From Halorientalis persicus (GTDB lineage: Archaea > Halobacteriota > Halobacteria > Halobacteriales > Haloarculaceae), in NCBI RefSeq assembly GCF_900110215.1, contig NZ_FOCX01000005.1, positions 124,001-188,000 of the forward strand: a stretch of DNA of 64,000 nucleotides. Reading direction: 5' to 3'. Of the stretch, positions 35,207 through 43,855 are shown piece by piece. Numbering within the stretch: the first letter of the stretch is position 1; each line of letters starts with the position of its first letter. Position numbers and translations under genes: made by a program. Below the pieces are notes generated by a model. The model saw nothing but the letters and a program-made list of their open reading frames with translations, did not search any database and had not been told where the DNA came from.

Positions 35207-35311
35207 TTTTCTGACTCCGGTTGTCGAAGCCGGATGGCCCGATGCGGATGGTGTGAACGCGCGATATGACCGATGCGCTCACCGTGCGCGGACCCTGCCC
35301 GTTCGCAGGCC

Positions 35312-35560
35312 TCAGAACGCGACGACGAGGACGACGAAAAACGCCAGCCCGACGAGCAGCGAGACGAGACCGTAACCCGCCCAGATGAGCCGTCTTGTCC
35401 GTGTTTGCTCGACGGAGACGAGTCCCAGATCGGCACCCCAGTTCACCGGCGGGCGAAGCTCCTCGTGTGACCCGGTGCGTGCCAGCCAGAGCAAAACCAG
35501 CCCGATGAACGATGCAGCGGTGCCGAGTGCTGCCGTAACGAGCCAGCCGGTCGAGACCAT
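35312..35560 (-). CDS. small two-TM membrane protein
   Basis: 82 residues, two hydrophobic segments (about 7-28 and 60-80) separated by a polar loop with ELRPPVNWGADLG and a basic TRTRR just before the second helix. No family is recognised. The ATG at 35560 is the first Met giving a normal membrane topology. Confidence 0.6.
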   Translation of the reverse strand: MVSTGWLVTAALGTAASFIGLVLLWLARTGSHEELRPPVNWGADLGLVSVEQTRTRRLIWAGYGLVSLLVGLAFFVVLVVAF

Positions 35561-35625
35561 GCGGTGACTCGACAGCGCACCGACAAAAACAGAACGCTCC
35601 AGACGCCCGGTATACCGAGCACCAC

Positions 35626-35672
35626 CATCCGGCGGCGAAGCGTGCACCGGCATCCGGCGGCGAAGCCGCCGG
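35626..35672. repeat. short direct repeat ending in a GC hairpin
   Basis: CATCCGGCGGCGAAG occurs at 35626-35640 and again at 35651-35665 (period 25). The second copy continues into CCGCCGG, giving a hairpin ccggcgg-cgaag-ccgccgg at 35654-35672. It lies between the cdc48 stop and the small membrane-protein start, both on the minus strand. Confidence 0.6.
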
Positions 35673-35712
35673 TTCACGCGACTCGCGCCTTTTTGCCCAA
35701 GTTTTTGCGATG

Positions 35713-35735
35713 GGGGGTCGCCAACGGCGACCCCC
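35713..35735 (-). terminator. hairpin downstream of cdc48
   Basis: Perfect 10-base stem (GGGGGTCGCC / GGCGACCCCC) with a three-base loop. On the minus strand it follows the cdc48 stop after a T5 stretch (ACTTTTTACC). Archaeal termination depends on the oligo-T, so the T5 is probably the actual signal; the hairpin may stabilise the 3' end. Confidence 0.45.
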
Positions 35736-35753
35736 GAGGTAAAAAGTGGGGCC

Positions 35754-38030
35754 CTATTGGAAGGTCCGGCTGACCGTGTCTTCGTCGACGGCGGGTTCGG
35801 CCGTGTCGAACTGCTCTTCGATCTCGTCGTAGCGCTCGCGGGTCTCGTCGTCGACGCTGGGGCCGACTTCGTCGAGTGCGTTCTCGAAGTGCTCCATGGT
35901 CACGCGGACGTTGCCCACGCTCTCGCCGACTTCCTCGGGCGAGACGCTGTTGATGAACTCCCGGCTGGCGGCCATGGAGGCCTCGCGGGTCAGTGCCTCG
36001 ATGTCGGCACCGACGTAGCCCTCCGTTTTGCGGGCCAGTTTGTCGAGGTCCACGTCGTCGGCCAGGGGCTTGTTCCGGGTGTGGACTTCGAGGATCTTCC
36101 GGCGGCCGTCCTCGTCGGGGACGGGGACGTGGACGTGGCGGTCCAGCCGTCCGGGGCGGAGCAGCGCCGAGTCGATCAGGTCCGGCCGGTTGGAGGTCGC
36201 GATGACGACCACGTCCTCCAGGGCCTCGATGCCGTCGAGTTCGGTCAGCAACTGGGAGACGACGCGCTCGCCGACACCGGAGTCGCTGGCGTTGCGGCCG
36301 CGTTCGCCCGCGATGGAGTCGATCTCGTCGAAGAAGATCACGGTCGGTGCGTTCGACCGCGCCTTCTCGAAGATCTCGCGGACGCCCTTCTCGGACTCGC
36401 CGACGAACTTGTTCAGCAGTTCGGGGCCCTTCACCGAGATGAAGTTCGACTGGGCCTCGTTGGCGACGGCCTTGGCGAGCAGGGTCTTCCCCGTGCCCGG
36501 CGGGCCGTACATGAGGACGCCTTTGGCGGCCTGCATATCCATCGTGTCGAACACTTCGGGGTACTCCAGGGGCCACTGGATGGTCTCCCGGAGCCGCTCT
36601 TTTGTGTCGCCGAGGCCGCCAACGTCCTCCCACGTGGTGTCGGGGACCTCGACGAACACTTCACGGAGCGCGGAGGGTTCGATCCCCTTCAGCGCGTCTT
36701 TGAAGTCGTTCTCGGTGACCTGCAAGCGGTCGAGGACCTCGGCGTCGATCTGATCGGACTCCAGATCGAGTTCCGGACGGATGCGCCGGAGCGCGTTCAT
36801 CGCGGACTCCTTGGTCAGCGATTCCAGATCCGCGCCGACGAACCCGTGGGTGTTCTCGGCGTACTCGTCGAGGTCGATCCCGTCGGTCAGGGGCATCCCG
36901 CGGGTGTGAACCTGCAGGATCTCCTTGCGGCCGTCCTTGTCCGGGACGCCGATCTCGATCTCGCGGTCGAATCGGCCGCCACGGCGCAGGGCGGGATCGA
37001 TGCTGTCGACCCGGTTGGTCGCCCCGATGACGACCACTTCGTTGCGCTCGTCCAGCCCGTCCATCAGGCTCAGGAGCTGGGCGACGACCCGGCGCTCTAC
37101 GTCGCCGGAGGTCTCGCCTCGCTTTGGTGCGATGGAGTCGATCTCGTCGATGAAGACGATGGCCGGCGCGTTCTCCTCGGCCTCCTCGAACACCTCGCGC
37201 AGTTGCTCCTCACTTTCCCCGTAGTATTTCGACATGATCTCGGGGCCCGAGATGTTGGTGAAGTAGGCGTCGATCTCGTTGGCGACGGCCTTCGCCATCA
37301 GGGTCTTCCCGGTCCCCGGCGGGCCGTGGAGGAGGACGCCCTTCGGGGGTTCGATGCCGAGCTGCTGGAACAGCTCGGGGTGGCGCATCGGGAGTTCGAT
37401 CATCTCCCGGACCTGTTCGAGCTCGTCGTCGAGGCCACCGATGTCCTCGTAGGTGACGTTGGGCGTCTCCTGGCTGGCGGCACCGCCGGCCCCGCCCTCC
37501 CCGGCGATCTGCTCTGCGGGCTTCTCGCTCACCTGGATGTCCGTCGAGTCGGTGACGACGACCGTCCCGGACGGTTCGGTTTCGGCGATCTTCAGCGGGA
37601 TCTTCTGGCCGGACATCGAGGACAGCGGGCCCAGGCCGAGCGAGAACGGGACCGTCTGCCCGGTCGTGACGGCCTGCCCGGAGAGCTTGTTCCGGATGTG
37701 GGGGCCGACGTTGCCCCGAACCCGGAGGTTCTGGGGGAGTGCGACCGTGATGGAGGTCGCGGGCTGGACGTCGGCGTCCTCGACTTCGACGGAGTCGTCG
37801 ATGCCGACGTTGGCCTCCTGGCGGAGCTGGCCGTCGATCCGCACGACGCCCTTGCCCTCGTCCTCGGGGTAGCCGGGCCAGACGCGGGCGACCGCGCGGC
37901 CGCCGTTTTGCCCTTCGATGACGATGTAATCGCCGTTCTCGACGCCCATCTCGGACATTGCCGCGCGGTCGATGGCCGCGAGGCCGCGACCAGCGTCTTT
38001 CTGCTTCAGGGGCTTGACGGTGAGTCTCAT
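35754..38030 (-). CDS. Cdc48/VAT AAA+ ATPase
   Basis: 758 residues: the N domain ([22 protein letters not shown]..., to about 185) and two AAA modules. Walker A motifs are [17 protein letters not shown] and [17 protein letters not shown]; Walker B motifs are [15 protein letters not shown] and [15 protein letters not shown]; second-region-of-homology Arg pairs are also present. Such unfoldases feed proteins to the proteasome and take part in quality control. The C-terminus (DTVSRTFQ) has no HbYX motif. It overlaps DUF7127 by an ATGA, so the two are translationally coupled. Confidence 0.96.
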   Translation of the reverse strand: MRLTVKPLKQKDAGRGLAAIDRAAMSEMGVENGDYIVIEGQNGGRAVARVWPGYPEDEGKGVVRIDGQLRQEANVGIDDSVEVEDADVQPATSITVALPQNLRVRGNVGPHIRNKLSGQAVTTGQTVPFSLGLGPLSSMSGQKIPLKIAETEPSGTVVVTDSTDIQVSEKPAEQIAGEGGAGGAASQETPNVTYEDIGGLDDELEQVREMIELPMRHPELFQQLGIEPPKGVLLHGPPGTGKTLMAKAVANEIDAYFTNISGPEIMSKYYGESEEQLREVFEEAEENAPAIVFIDEIDSIAPKRGETSGDVERRVVAQLLSLMDGLDERNEVVVIGATNRVDSIDPALRRGGRFDREIEIGVPDKDGRKEILQVHTRGMPLTDGIDLDEYAENTHGFVGADLESLTKESAMNALRRIRPELDLESDQIDAEVLDRLQVTENDFKDALKGIEPSALREVFVEVPDTTWEDVGGLGDTKERLRETIQWPLEYPEVFDTMDMQAAKGVLMYGPPGTGKTLLAKAVANEAQSNFISVKGPELLNKFVGESEKGVREIFEKARSNAPTVIFFDEIDSIAGERGRNASDSGVGERVVSQLLTELDGIEALEDVVVIATSNRPDLIDSALLRPGRLDRHVHVPVPDEDGRRKILEVHTRNKPLADDVDLDKLARKTEGYVGADIEALTREASMAASREFINSVSPEEVGESVGNVRVTMEHFENALDEVGPSVDDETRERYDEIEEQFDTAEPAVDEDTVSRTFQ

Positions 38031-38266
38031 GCGTTCACCTCGACAGTGAGGACGCCGTTTTTCATAAACGCTTGCGCGTCCTCGCCGTTCTCGACGTCGA
38101 ACTCGTACTGCTCGCCGTCGGCGACGACGATGGCCGTGTCACCGACCAGATCGACGCTGGTGTCCCGACCGACGCCAACGTCCGCGACGAACACGACTGC
38201 ACCGTCGTCGTACTCCCGACGACCCACGGGGCCTTCCTCCGCTCTGAACTGCTCTTGACCAGTCAT
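38027..38266 (-). CDS. DUF7127 family protein upstream of cdc48
   Basis: 79 residues. Beta-rich fragment ([40 protein letters not shown] ... [12 protein letters not shown]) with the look of a small Hsp20/alpha-crystallin-like or beta-sandwich module; known to me only as DUF7127, which is found just upstream of Cdc48 in haloarchaea. A strong TATA (ATTTATATAC) lies about 29 bases upstream. A 6-base inverted repeat overlaps the likely start site. Confidence 0.83.
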   Translation of the reverse strand: MTGQEQFRAEEGPVGRREYDDGAVVFVADVGVGRDTSVDLVGDTAIVVADGEQYEFDVENGEDAQAFMKNGVLTVEVNA

Positions 38267-38267
38267 A

Positions 38268-38282
38268 CTAACTCTAAGTTAG
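38268..38282. promoter_or_regulatory. inverted repeat at the DUF7127-cdc48 start site
   Basis: CTAACT-CTA-AGTTAG, six-base arms with a three-base spacer, between the TATA box (38291-38300) and the ATG (38266), overlapping the expected transcription start. The position fits a repressor operator. Confidence 0.5.
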
Positions 38283-38290
38283 CTCCTTTA

Positions 38291-38300
38291 GTATATAAAT
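38291..38300 (-). promoter_or_regulatory. TATA element of the DUF7127-cdc48 operon
   Basis: Minus-strand ATTTATATAC, one of the best TATA matches in the window, about 29 bases upstream of the ATG. Confidence 0.65.
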
Positions 38301-38393
38301 CTGTTGGCGACAAACCGGCAAAGGGCGTCGGGGTCGGTTCCGAGAGGCTGTTTTGCGGTTCGGGGCAGACGACGAGCCGGTTGTCTCGTCGGG

Positions 38394-38400
38394 ATTTAAA
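38394..38400 (+). promoter_or_regulatory. TATA element of the alpha/beta hydrolase gene
   Basis: ATTTAAA centred 28 bases upstream of the ATG at 38425. Confidence 0.55.
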
Positions 38401-38424
38401 CCCCTGTCGGGACAAGGGGTGGTC

Positions 38425-39195
38425 ATGGCGACGGTGACACACGACGGTCGCGAGACGGCGTACTGGGTCGACGAGTCGACGGAGGAACCGGTCGTCCTGT
38501 TCGTCCACGGGAGCGGGCAACGCCACGACGTGTGGCGCGAGCAGACAGACAGGGACGGCTACACCGCAGTCACCGTGGACCTCAGCGGACACGGCGAGTC
38601 CGAGGACGTGGACACCGAGGCCGGCCCCGACACCATGGCTGTCTACGTCGCGGACGTGGTCGCGGTCGCACGCGAGGTCGACGCCGACGTGATCGCCGGC
38701 CACTCGCTGGGTGGTGCGGTCGTCCAGACGCTCGTCCTCGAAGATGCCTACGACCCCGAGGCTGTCGTCCTCGCGGGCACCGGCGCGAAACTCGGCATCG
38801 GCGAGGACGTGGGCGCGTTGCTCGGCGACGACGTGGAACCGATCCTCCAGTTCATGCGCAACGCGAACGTCCTCTTCGAGGACACGGACCACCCCGCTGC
38901 GGGGCCGACCGACGACCTGATGCGGGAGGTCGGCATCGGGATGCTATCGCGGGACCTCTCGACCTGTGACACCTTCGACGTGCGCGACCGACTGGACGAG
39001 ATCACCGTCCCCGCGCTCTGTATCGTCGGCGACAACGACTCGCTGACGCCGCCGACGTTCTCGGAGTATCTGGTGGATAATCTCCCGAACGCCGAGTACG
39101 CCGAGGTACCCGGCACGAGTCACATGGCGATGCTCGAAAATGCCGAGGCGTTCAACGAGGGACTGGACGCGTTCCTGTCAAATCGGGTCCGTTGA
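38425..39195 (+). CDS. alpha/beta-hydrolase fold enzyme
   Basis: 256 residues. The nucleophile elbow is Ser94 in AGHSLGG, the oxyanion region is LFVHGSGQRHDVW, the acid is probably Asp in GDNDSLTP and the His is in PGTSHMAML. The substrate is unknown; the fold covers esterases, lipases and haloperoxidase-like enzymes. The ATG at 38425 is set by the TATA spacing. Confidence 0.9.
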   Translation: MATVTHDGRETAYWVDESTEEPVVLFVHGSGQRHDVWREQTDRDGYTAVTVDLSGHGESEDVDTEAGPDTMAVYVADVVAVAREVDADVIAGHSLGGAVVQTLVLEDAYDPEAVVLAGTGAKLGIGEDVGALLGDDVEPILQFMRNANVLFEDTDHPAAGPTDDLMREVGIGMLSRDLSTCDTFDVRDRLDEITVPALCIVGDNDSLTPPTFSEYLVDNLPNAEYAEVPGTSHMAMLENAEAFNEGLDAFLSNRVR

Positions 39196-39320
39196 AAACG
39201 GCGAATAGTCGCGATCTCGCCCGGCGAAACGGTGGAATTCGGCATACGGGGCCAGTGCCGACCGGTGGCCTGACGACTCGGCCGGAACAAATTTGTTGCT
39301 CGCTGGCGGACGCTGTACTA

Positions 39321-39992
39321 ATGCGGCTCGTTGCCCATCGCGGTTTCGACGAGCAATACTCCGCGAACACGGTCGCGGCCGTCGAAGGTGCGATTCAACA
39401 CGCGGATATGGTCGAACTCGATATTCGCCGGTGTGCGTCGGGTGAACTCGTCGTCGCACACAACGCTCTCGTGGACATCGGCCTCGACGGCGTCGATCAG
39501 GTGGACGAGTTGACCGCGTCCGAACTCGCCGCGCTCGACGCCCACAATGGCGAAGGTATCCAGACCCTCGATGCTGTCCTCGACTCCATCCCCGCCGACG
39601 TGGGCGTCAATCTCGAACTGAAGGACCCAGCAATCACCGAGCAGGCCCTCTCGATGGCCGAATCGACACCACACGAGGTCGTCATCTCCTCGTTCGACCC
39701 CGAGGCACTCCGCGGTGTCCACCCAGGAGGGAGTACGAACGTCGACCTGGCCTACGTCCTCGGGCTGACACCGAACGACGACCTCGCGGTCGCGAGGGAC
39801 CTCGACTGTACGTTCGTACATCCGAACGCGTGGCTGTGTCTGCTGACCGGCGTCGTCGCCGAGGCCCACGACGCGGGACTGGAGGTCAACGCGTGGACCG
39901 TTGACTCCAGCCCCGGTGCCTGGGCGCTTGCACGGCGCGGCGTCGACGGACTCATCGCGAGTTCGCCCCACGTGACGGGCTGGATCGAATGA
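39321..39992 (+). CDS. glycerophosphodiester phosphodiesterase (GDPD)
   Basis: 223 residues. The GDPD motifs are present: VAHRGFDEQYSANTVAAVEGAI (H-R-G), ADMVELDIRRCASGELVVAHN (E-x-D and second His), VNLELKD. It hydrolyses glycerophosphodiesters to glycerol phosphate and an alcohol, here probably from archaeal lipid head groups. It is shorter than many GDPDs but keeps the active-site set. The start (ATG 39321) gives the usual R-L-V-A-H-R N-terminus. Confidence 0.92.
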   Translation: MRLVAHRGFDEQYSANTVAAVEGAIQHADMVELDIRRCASGELVVAHNALVDIGLDGVDQVDELTASELAALDAHNGEGIQTLDAVLDSIPADVGVNLELKDPAITEQALSMAESTPHEVVISSFDPEALRGVHPGGSTNVDLAYVLGLTPNDDLAVARDLDCTFVHPNAWLCLLTGVVAEAHDAGLEVNAWTVDSSPGAWALARRGVDGLIASSPHVTGWIE

Positions 39993-40118
39993 GGCAGGGA
40001 CGACACCTGATCGACGCCGCAGGCGGCGCTGGCCGGAGTTCTCCGCAGAAACCTGTATTCAGCACGACTCCAGGGGCCGATCACCACGTGAAATACCGGG
40101 ACCGATCCGTGATCGGTC

Positions 40119-40925
40119 TCAGTACACGTCGTCCAGATCTTCCTCGTAGTGGCTGTGTTCCGCGGCCGGGAACTCGCCGGACTCGACGGCTTCCTTGTAG
40201 CCCGCGATGGCGTCGCGCATCTCGGAGCGCACGTCACCAAAAGCCTTCGAGAACGGAGCCACGCCCTCGCTCAGTCCGATCACTTCGTCGACGGTGAGGA
40301 CCTGCCCGTCACACTCCGGGCCCGCGCCGATGCCGATGGTGGGGATGTCGAGAGCCTCGGTGACGGCCGCGCCGACGTTGGCTGGGACGTGTTCGAGGAC
40401 GAGCGAGAACGCCCCAGCGTCCTCGTGGCGCTCGGCCAGGTCGACGATTCGCCGGGCGGCCTCCTCGTCGGTCCCCTGCCGGAAGAGGCCGGTCTCGTTC
40501 TCGCGTTGTGGTGTCAGCCCGAGGTGGGCCTGGACGGGGACGCCGATCTGTGTGAGCCGGCGGGTCAACTCGACGGTGTGGGGACCACACTCGAGTTTCA
40601 CGGCGTCGGCGTCGGCGTCCTTGCACATTCGGCCGCAGTTCTCGACGGCCTCGGCCTCGTCCGCGCCGAACGAGAGGAACGGCATATCGGCGATCACCAT
40701 GGCGTCCTCGGTCGCGCGCGCGACGGCGGCGGTCGCGCTCTCGATTTCCTCGACGGTGACCGGGAGCGTCGACTCGTACCCCAGCCGCAGGTTCCCGATG
40801 GAGTCGCCCACGAGGATCATGTCGACGTCGGCCGAATCGACCAGTTCGGCCGTCGGGGCGTCGTAGGCGGTCAGCATCGTGATCGGCTCCGCGCCGGCTT
40901 TCTCCCGGATGTCCTTCGCTCGCAT
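40119..40925 (-). CDS. panB: 3-methyl-2-oxobutanoate hydroxymethyltransferase PanB
   Basis: 268 residues. Ketopantoate hydroxymethyltransferase makes ketopantoate from 2-oxoisovalerate and a one-carbon folate donor in CoA biosynthesis. Motifs: ITMLTAYDAPTAELVDSADVDMILVGDS, MPFLSFGADEAEAVENCGRM, VKLECGP, GVPVQAHLGLTPQ, and GIGAGPECDGQVLTVDEVIGL, with the metal-binding Asp residues in place. Family length is normal. It converges on the GDPD gene across a 126-base spacer with no visible gene. Confidence 0.95.
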   Translation of the reverse strand: MRAKDIREKAGAEPITMLTAYDAPTAELVDSADVDMILVGDSIGNLRLGYESTLPVTVEEIESATAAVARATEDAMVIADMPFLSFGADEAEAVENCGRMCKDADADAVKLECGPHTVELTRRLTQIGVPVQAHLGLTPQRENETGLFRQGTDEEAARRIVDLAERHEDAGAFSLVLEHVPANVGAAVTEALDIPTIGIGAGPECDGQVLTVDEVIGLSEGVAPFSKAFGDVRSEMRDAIAGYKEAVESGEFPAAEHSHYEEDLDDVY

Positions 40926-40991
40926 ACCTACGAGTCGGTCGGCCGGGCCACTAAACGTGTCCGATACTGGCAACGCGGGACCGACAGAGGC

Positions 40992-40998
40992 ATATTTG
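40992..40998 (+). promoter_or_regulatory. TATA element of the DUF5822-like gene
   Basis: ATATTTG about 25-27 bases upstream of the GTG at 41019. Confidence 0.45.
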
Positions 40999-41018
40999 GA
41001 CCGTCCCCAGCGGGTGGT

Positions 41019-41264
41019 GTGGCACCTATCGACCGCGAACCGGCCGAGACGACCGATCCCGACGGGGTCGACTACGGCTGGGTGATGCAGGTCACGTTCG
41101 TCACGACCATCGTCGTCGGCGCGCCGCTGGTCGCCCTGCTCGCGGTCGTCGTCGAACTCGAGACCTGGGCGGCGCGTGCGAACTTCGCGATCCGCGTCGG
41201 TGCTGTCGTCTGGTTCTGTACCGCCGTCGCGGTCTACCTCTACGCGCGCCGCGAGCAAACCTAG
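41019..41264 (+). CDS. small membrane protein, DUF5822-like
   Basis: 81 residues starting at GTG (leaderless, TATA at 40992). The N-terminus ETTDPDGVDYGWVMQVTFVTTIVVGAPLVALL and the second helix (RVGAVVWFCTAVAVYLYARR) match the haloarchaeal DUF5822 pattern. Function unknown. It is divergent from panB with 93 bases between starts. Confidence 0.75.
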   Translation: MAPIDREPAETTDPDGVDYGWVMQVTFVTTIVVGAPLVALLAVVVELETWAARANFAIRVGAVVWFCTAVAVYLYARREQT

Positions 41265-41369
41265 CGGTCCATCGGACGTAGCCGACCGATCGCCCGGCAG
41301 TCGACCGGGTCCCGTATCGAGATCGGTCCTGGACCAGCCGAACGGATGCCACCGATCAATTCCGCGTCC

Positions 41370-42704
41370 CTACACGCTGTCGGACGAATCGTCCGTCTCG
41401 CGTTCGTGGACCCGGACCGTCGAAATTCGGGTTCCGTCGACGCTCGTCACCTCGACGACGTGCCCGTCGACCTCGATGCTATCCCCGCGTTCCGGAGCCC
41501 GGTTGAGTTGTTCGAGTACCAGTCCACCGATGGTTTCGACCTCGTCACTGCTGAACTCTCTCTCGATCACGTCGTTGATTTTCGACAGCGGGACGCCGCC
41601 GTCGATGTCGTACCCGTCACCGTCACGGCGGCGAATCGAGGGTTCACGCTCGTCCACGTCGAACTCGTCCCGGAGGTCGCCGACGAGCGCCTCGACCACG
41701 TCTTCGACCGTCGCGATTCCCTCGAACGCCCCCCACTCGTCGATGACCGCGACCATCTGCTGGTGATCCTCTCGGAACTGTCGCAGGAGATCGCTCAGGG
41801 CCATCGTCTCGGGAGTGATGACGATATCGCGGGCGATGTCGCCGACCGACTTGTCGTCCCCGCCGTCCGCGTCGGCCCGCAGCACGTCCTTGACGTCGAC
41901 GAATCCGACCACCTGATCGCCGTCGTCGGCATCGAGGACCGGATAGCGCGTATGTCCGGCCTCGAGGACGGTCGACTTGAGCTCGGAGAGCGAAGCATCC
42001 GCCGGAACGCTCACCACGTCCGGTCGGGGAACCATGACTTCCCGCACCACGATGTCGTCGAGATCGAAGACCCGCTCGATCATCTGCACTTCCGTCGTGT
42101 CGATGTCCCCTTCCTCGCCGGATCGAGTCAGGACCCGAAGGAGCTCCCGCTCGCCGAGCGTCTCGTCGGTCTCGGACGCGGGTGGCACGCCGAGCGCTCG
42201 GGTGAACGCGTTGGCGGCCCCGTTGAACACGACGATTCCCGGGTAGAGGATGTAGTAGAAGAACTTCATCGGCGGGGCGAGAAACAGGGAGAGTCGCTCG
42301 GTCTGGGAGATCGCGATCGTCTTCGGCGCGAGTTCACCGAAGACGACGTGGAGGAACGTGATGAGCGTGAAGCCGATCGCGAAGGCGACCAGATGGATGA
42401 GGTTCGACGGGAGAATCGACGCCAGCACGGGCTCGATGAGCGACGCCACGGCCGGTTCCCCGACCCACCCCAGGCCGAGCGAGGCGATGGTGATGCCGAG
42501 TTGCGTCGTCGCGAGATAGTCGTCGAGATTCGTCATCACTTCCTGGAGGGTCCCCGAACCGGTGGCTCCCTCCTCGACGAGCTGTTCGACCGACGTCCCC
42601 CGTATCCGGACGAAGGCGAACTCCGCGGCGACGAAGAAGCCGTTGAGTATCACGAGCGCCAGCGCAACGACGACCTGCGCCAGCGAGAGCGCGACGTTTA
42701 CCAT
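41370..42704 (-). CDS. CNNM / CBS-pair / CorC-HlyC domain membrane protein
   Basis: 444 residues. Four N-terminal helices carry the CNNM domain (GFFVAAEFAFVRIRGT, ELAPKTIAI), then two CBS domains (about 205-320; MVPRPDVVSVPADASL, TRYPVLD...VGFVDVKDV), then a CorC_HlyC domain ending in VEVTSVDGTRISTVRVHE. The family takes part in magnesium or cobalt handling and hemolysin-type transport; the ion is unproven here. The length is normal. Confidence 0.92.
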   Translation of the reverse strand: MVNVALSLAQVVVALALVILNGFFVAAEFAFVRIRGTSVEQLVEEGATGSGTLQEVMTNLDDYLATTQLGITIASLGLGWVGEPAVASLIEPVLASILPSNLIHLVAFAIGFTLITFLHVVFGELAPKTIAISQTERLSLFLAPPMKFFYYILYPGIVVFNGAANAFTRALGVPPASETDETLGERELLRVLTRSGEEGDIDTTEVQMIERVFDLDDIVVREVMVPRPDVVSVPADASLSELKSTVLEAGHTRYPVLDADDGDQVVGFVDVKDVLRADADGGDDKSVGDIARDIVITPETMALSDLLRQFREDHQQMVAVIDEWGAFEGIATVEDVVEALVGDLRDEFDVDEREPSIRRRDGDGYDIDGGVPLSKINDVIEREFSSDEVETIGGLVLEQLNRAPERGDSIEVDGHVVEVTSVDGTRISTVRVHERETDDSSDSV

Positions 42705-42888
42705 CGGTGGGGCCCGAAGTGGCGGTTGCTCGATTGTCGTGTGTCCATATCACCGCGTCTCGTTCCACCTACTAAAGTTATGTAATGCGACGACGGACCA
42801 CGCTTCGCCGACCGTCCGCTGGACTCCCGCCGTATCACCCATCCTAATTCCAGCAGCCAGCGACGATGCCTCGATCGGCGGGTGTCGG

Positions 42889-43428
42889 TTAGCGCTCTAG
42901 CTCACGCACGTACACGTAGTCCGTGCCCGCCCGTCGAGCCGTCTCCTCGTCGCGTTCGGAGTCGCCGACGAACAGCGTTCGCTCGGGCGCTGCACCGAGT
43001 CCCTCGACGGTCGTCAGTAGCGGTTCCGGATGGGGTTTCTCGGTCGTCACGGAGTCACGGCCGACGATCACGTCGACGGTCCCGTCGAGGCCGTACGTCT
43101 CCAGGGCGATTCGGCAGGCCGATTCGGCGTTCAGCGAACAGACGCCGACCGGCTGGTCGGCGGGCACCGTTCGCGCGGTCGGGAGCCGTCGCGACCTGCG
43201 CGCCCCTTCACGCTCGAACTCCGCGATGGTCTCGTCGACCAGCCGTCGATAGCCGGCCTCCTCGGACAGTTCGAGCATCGACCAGAGGTCCGCACCGTCC
43301 ACGTCGACGCCGCGGGGGCGCAGGACCGCGGCGACCGCGTGACGCACTTCCTCCCAGTCCACGTCCAGATGGACCAGCGTCCCGTCGAGATCGTAGACCA
43401 GCGCGTCGTACTCCTGTATCACGGCCAT
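42889..43428 (-). CDS. HAD-family hydrolase
   Basis: 179 residues. HAD motif I is VYDLDGTLVHLD (DxDGT/L), motif II is VGVCSLN (Ser), motif III is in EKPHPEP and motif IV is FVGDSERDEETARRAG. A C1-type helical cap lies between motifs I and II. It is similar to phosphoglycolate phosphatase-like enzymes; the substrate is unknown. Confidence 0.9.
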   Translation of the reverse strand: MAVIQEYDALVYDLDGTLVHLDVDWEEVRHAVAAVLRPRGVDVDGADLWSMLELSEEAGYRRLVDETIAEFEREGARRSRRLPTARTVPADQPVGVCSLNAESACRIALETYGLDGTVDVIVGRDSVTTEKPHPEPLLTTVEGLGAAPERTLFVGDSERDEETARRAGTDYVYVRELER

Positions 43429-43543
43429 CGGTAAGGCAGGCCAGAAAATAGCCCCTTCGGTGCCCCGTCAACACTGTCGCCCCGGTCACCTGTCGGACCC
43501 GAATGCTTTCGGTCCGACCCGACGAACCGACGGACCGAACGGG

Positions 43544-43855
43544 ATGAACGAGTCCGACGCACAGGTCCTCCGGATCTTTCTGGTGTGGGAGTTAGGAGCC
43601 CTCCTCGTGCTGTTCGGGGTCGTCGCCGGCACGTTCGTCGGGATCGAGACGCCGGCCTCGCCGTACGACCGCTCGCTTCGGCTCGCGGCTGTGGCCTTCT
43701 TCGCCGTCGAACTGTTGATCCCGCTGGCGGTGTACCTCGACGCACGCGGTCGCGAGGGCGTCGACGAGATCTGGGTGCACGTCTCGGCGATGCCCATCGT
43801 CAATATCTTCGGCCTGCTGGGATACCTGGACGCTCGCAAGCGCGCCGGGGACTAG
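43544..43855 (+). CDS. membrane protein of unknown function
   Basis: 103 residues with two or three predicted helices (RIFLVWELGALLVLFGVVAGTFVG, RLAAVAFFAVELLIPLAVYLD, VHVSAMPIVNIFGLLGYLDARKR). No family is recognised. ATG 43544 follows 84 bases of open frame upstream that is probably untranslated. The stop overlaps the convergent acyl-CoA dehydrogenase by four bases (CTAG). Confidence 0.65.
   Translation: MNESDAQVLRIFLVWELGALLVLFGVVAGTFVGIETPASPYDRSLRLAAVAFFAVELLIPLAVYLDARGREGVDEIWVHVSAMPIVNIFGLLGYLDARKRAGD

Noticed and set aside
35713-35735. Intrinsic bacterial-type terminator
   Set aside because: The hairpin is followed by A-rich, not T-rich, sequence on the cdc48 strand. The T5 before it is a more likely archaeal signal, so I kept the terminator call at low confidence.
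35757-38258. Open frame of more than 800 codons antisense to cdc48
   Set aside because: The sense strand encodes a complete Cdc48 with both AAA modules; the antisense frame is a GC-driven mirror with no recognisable domain.
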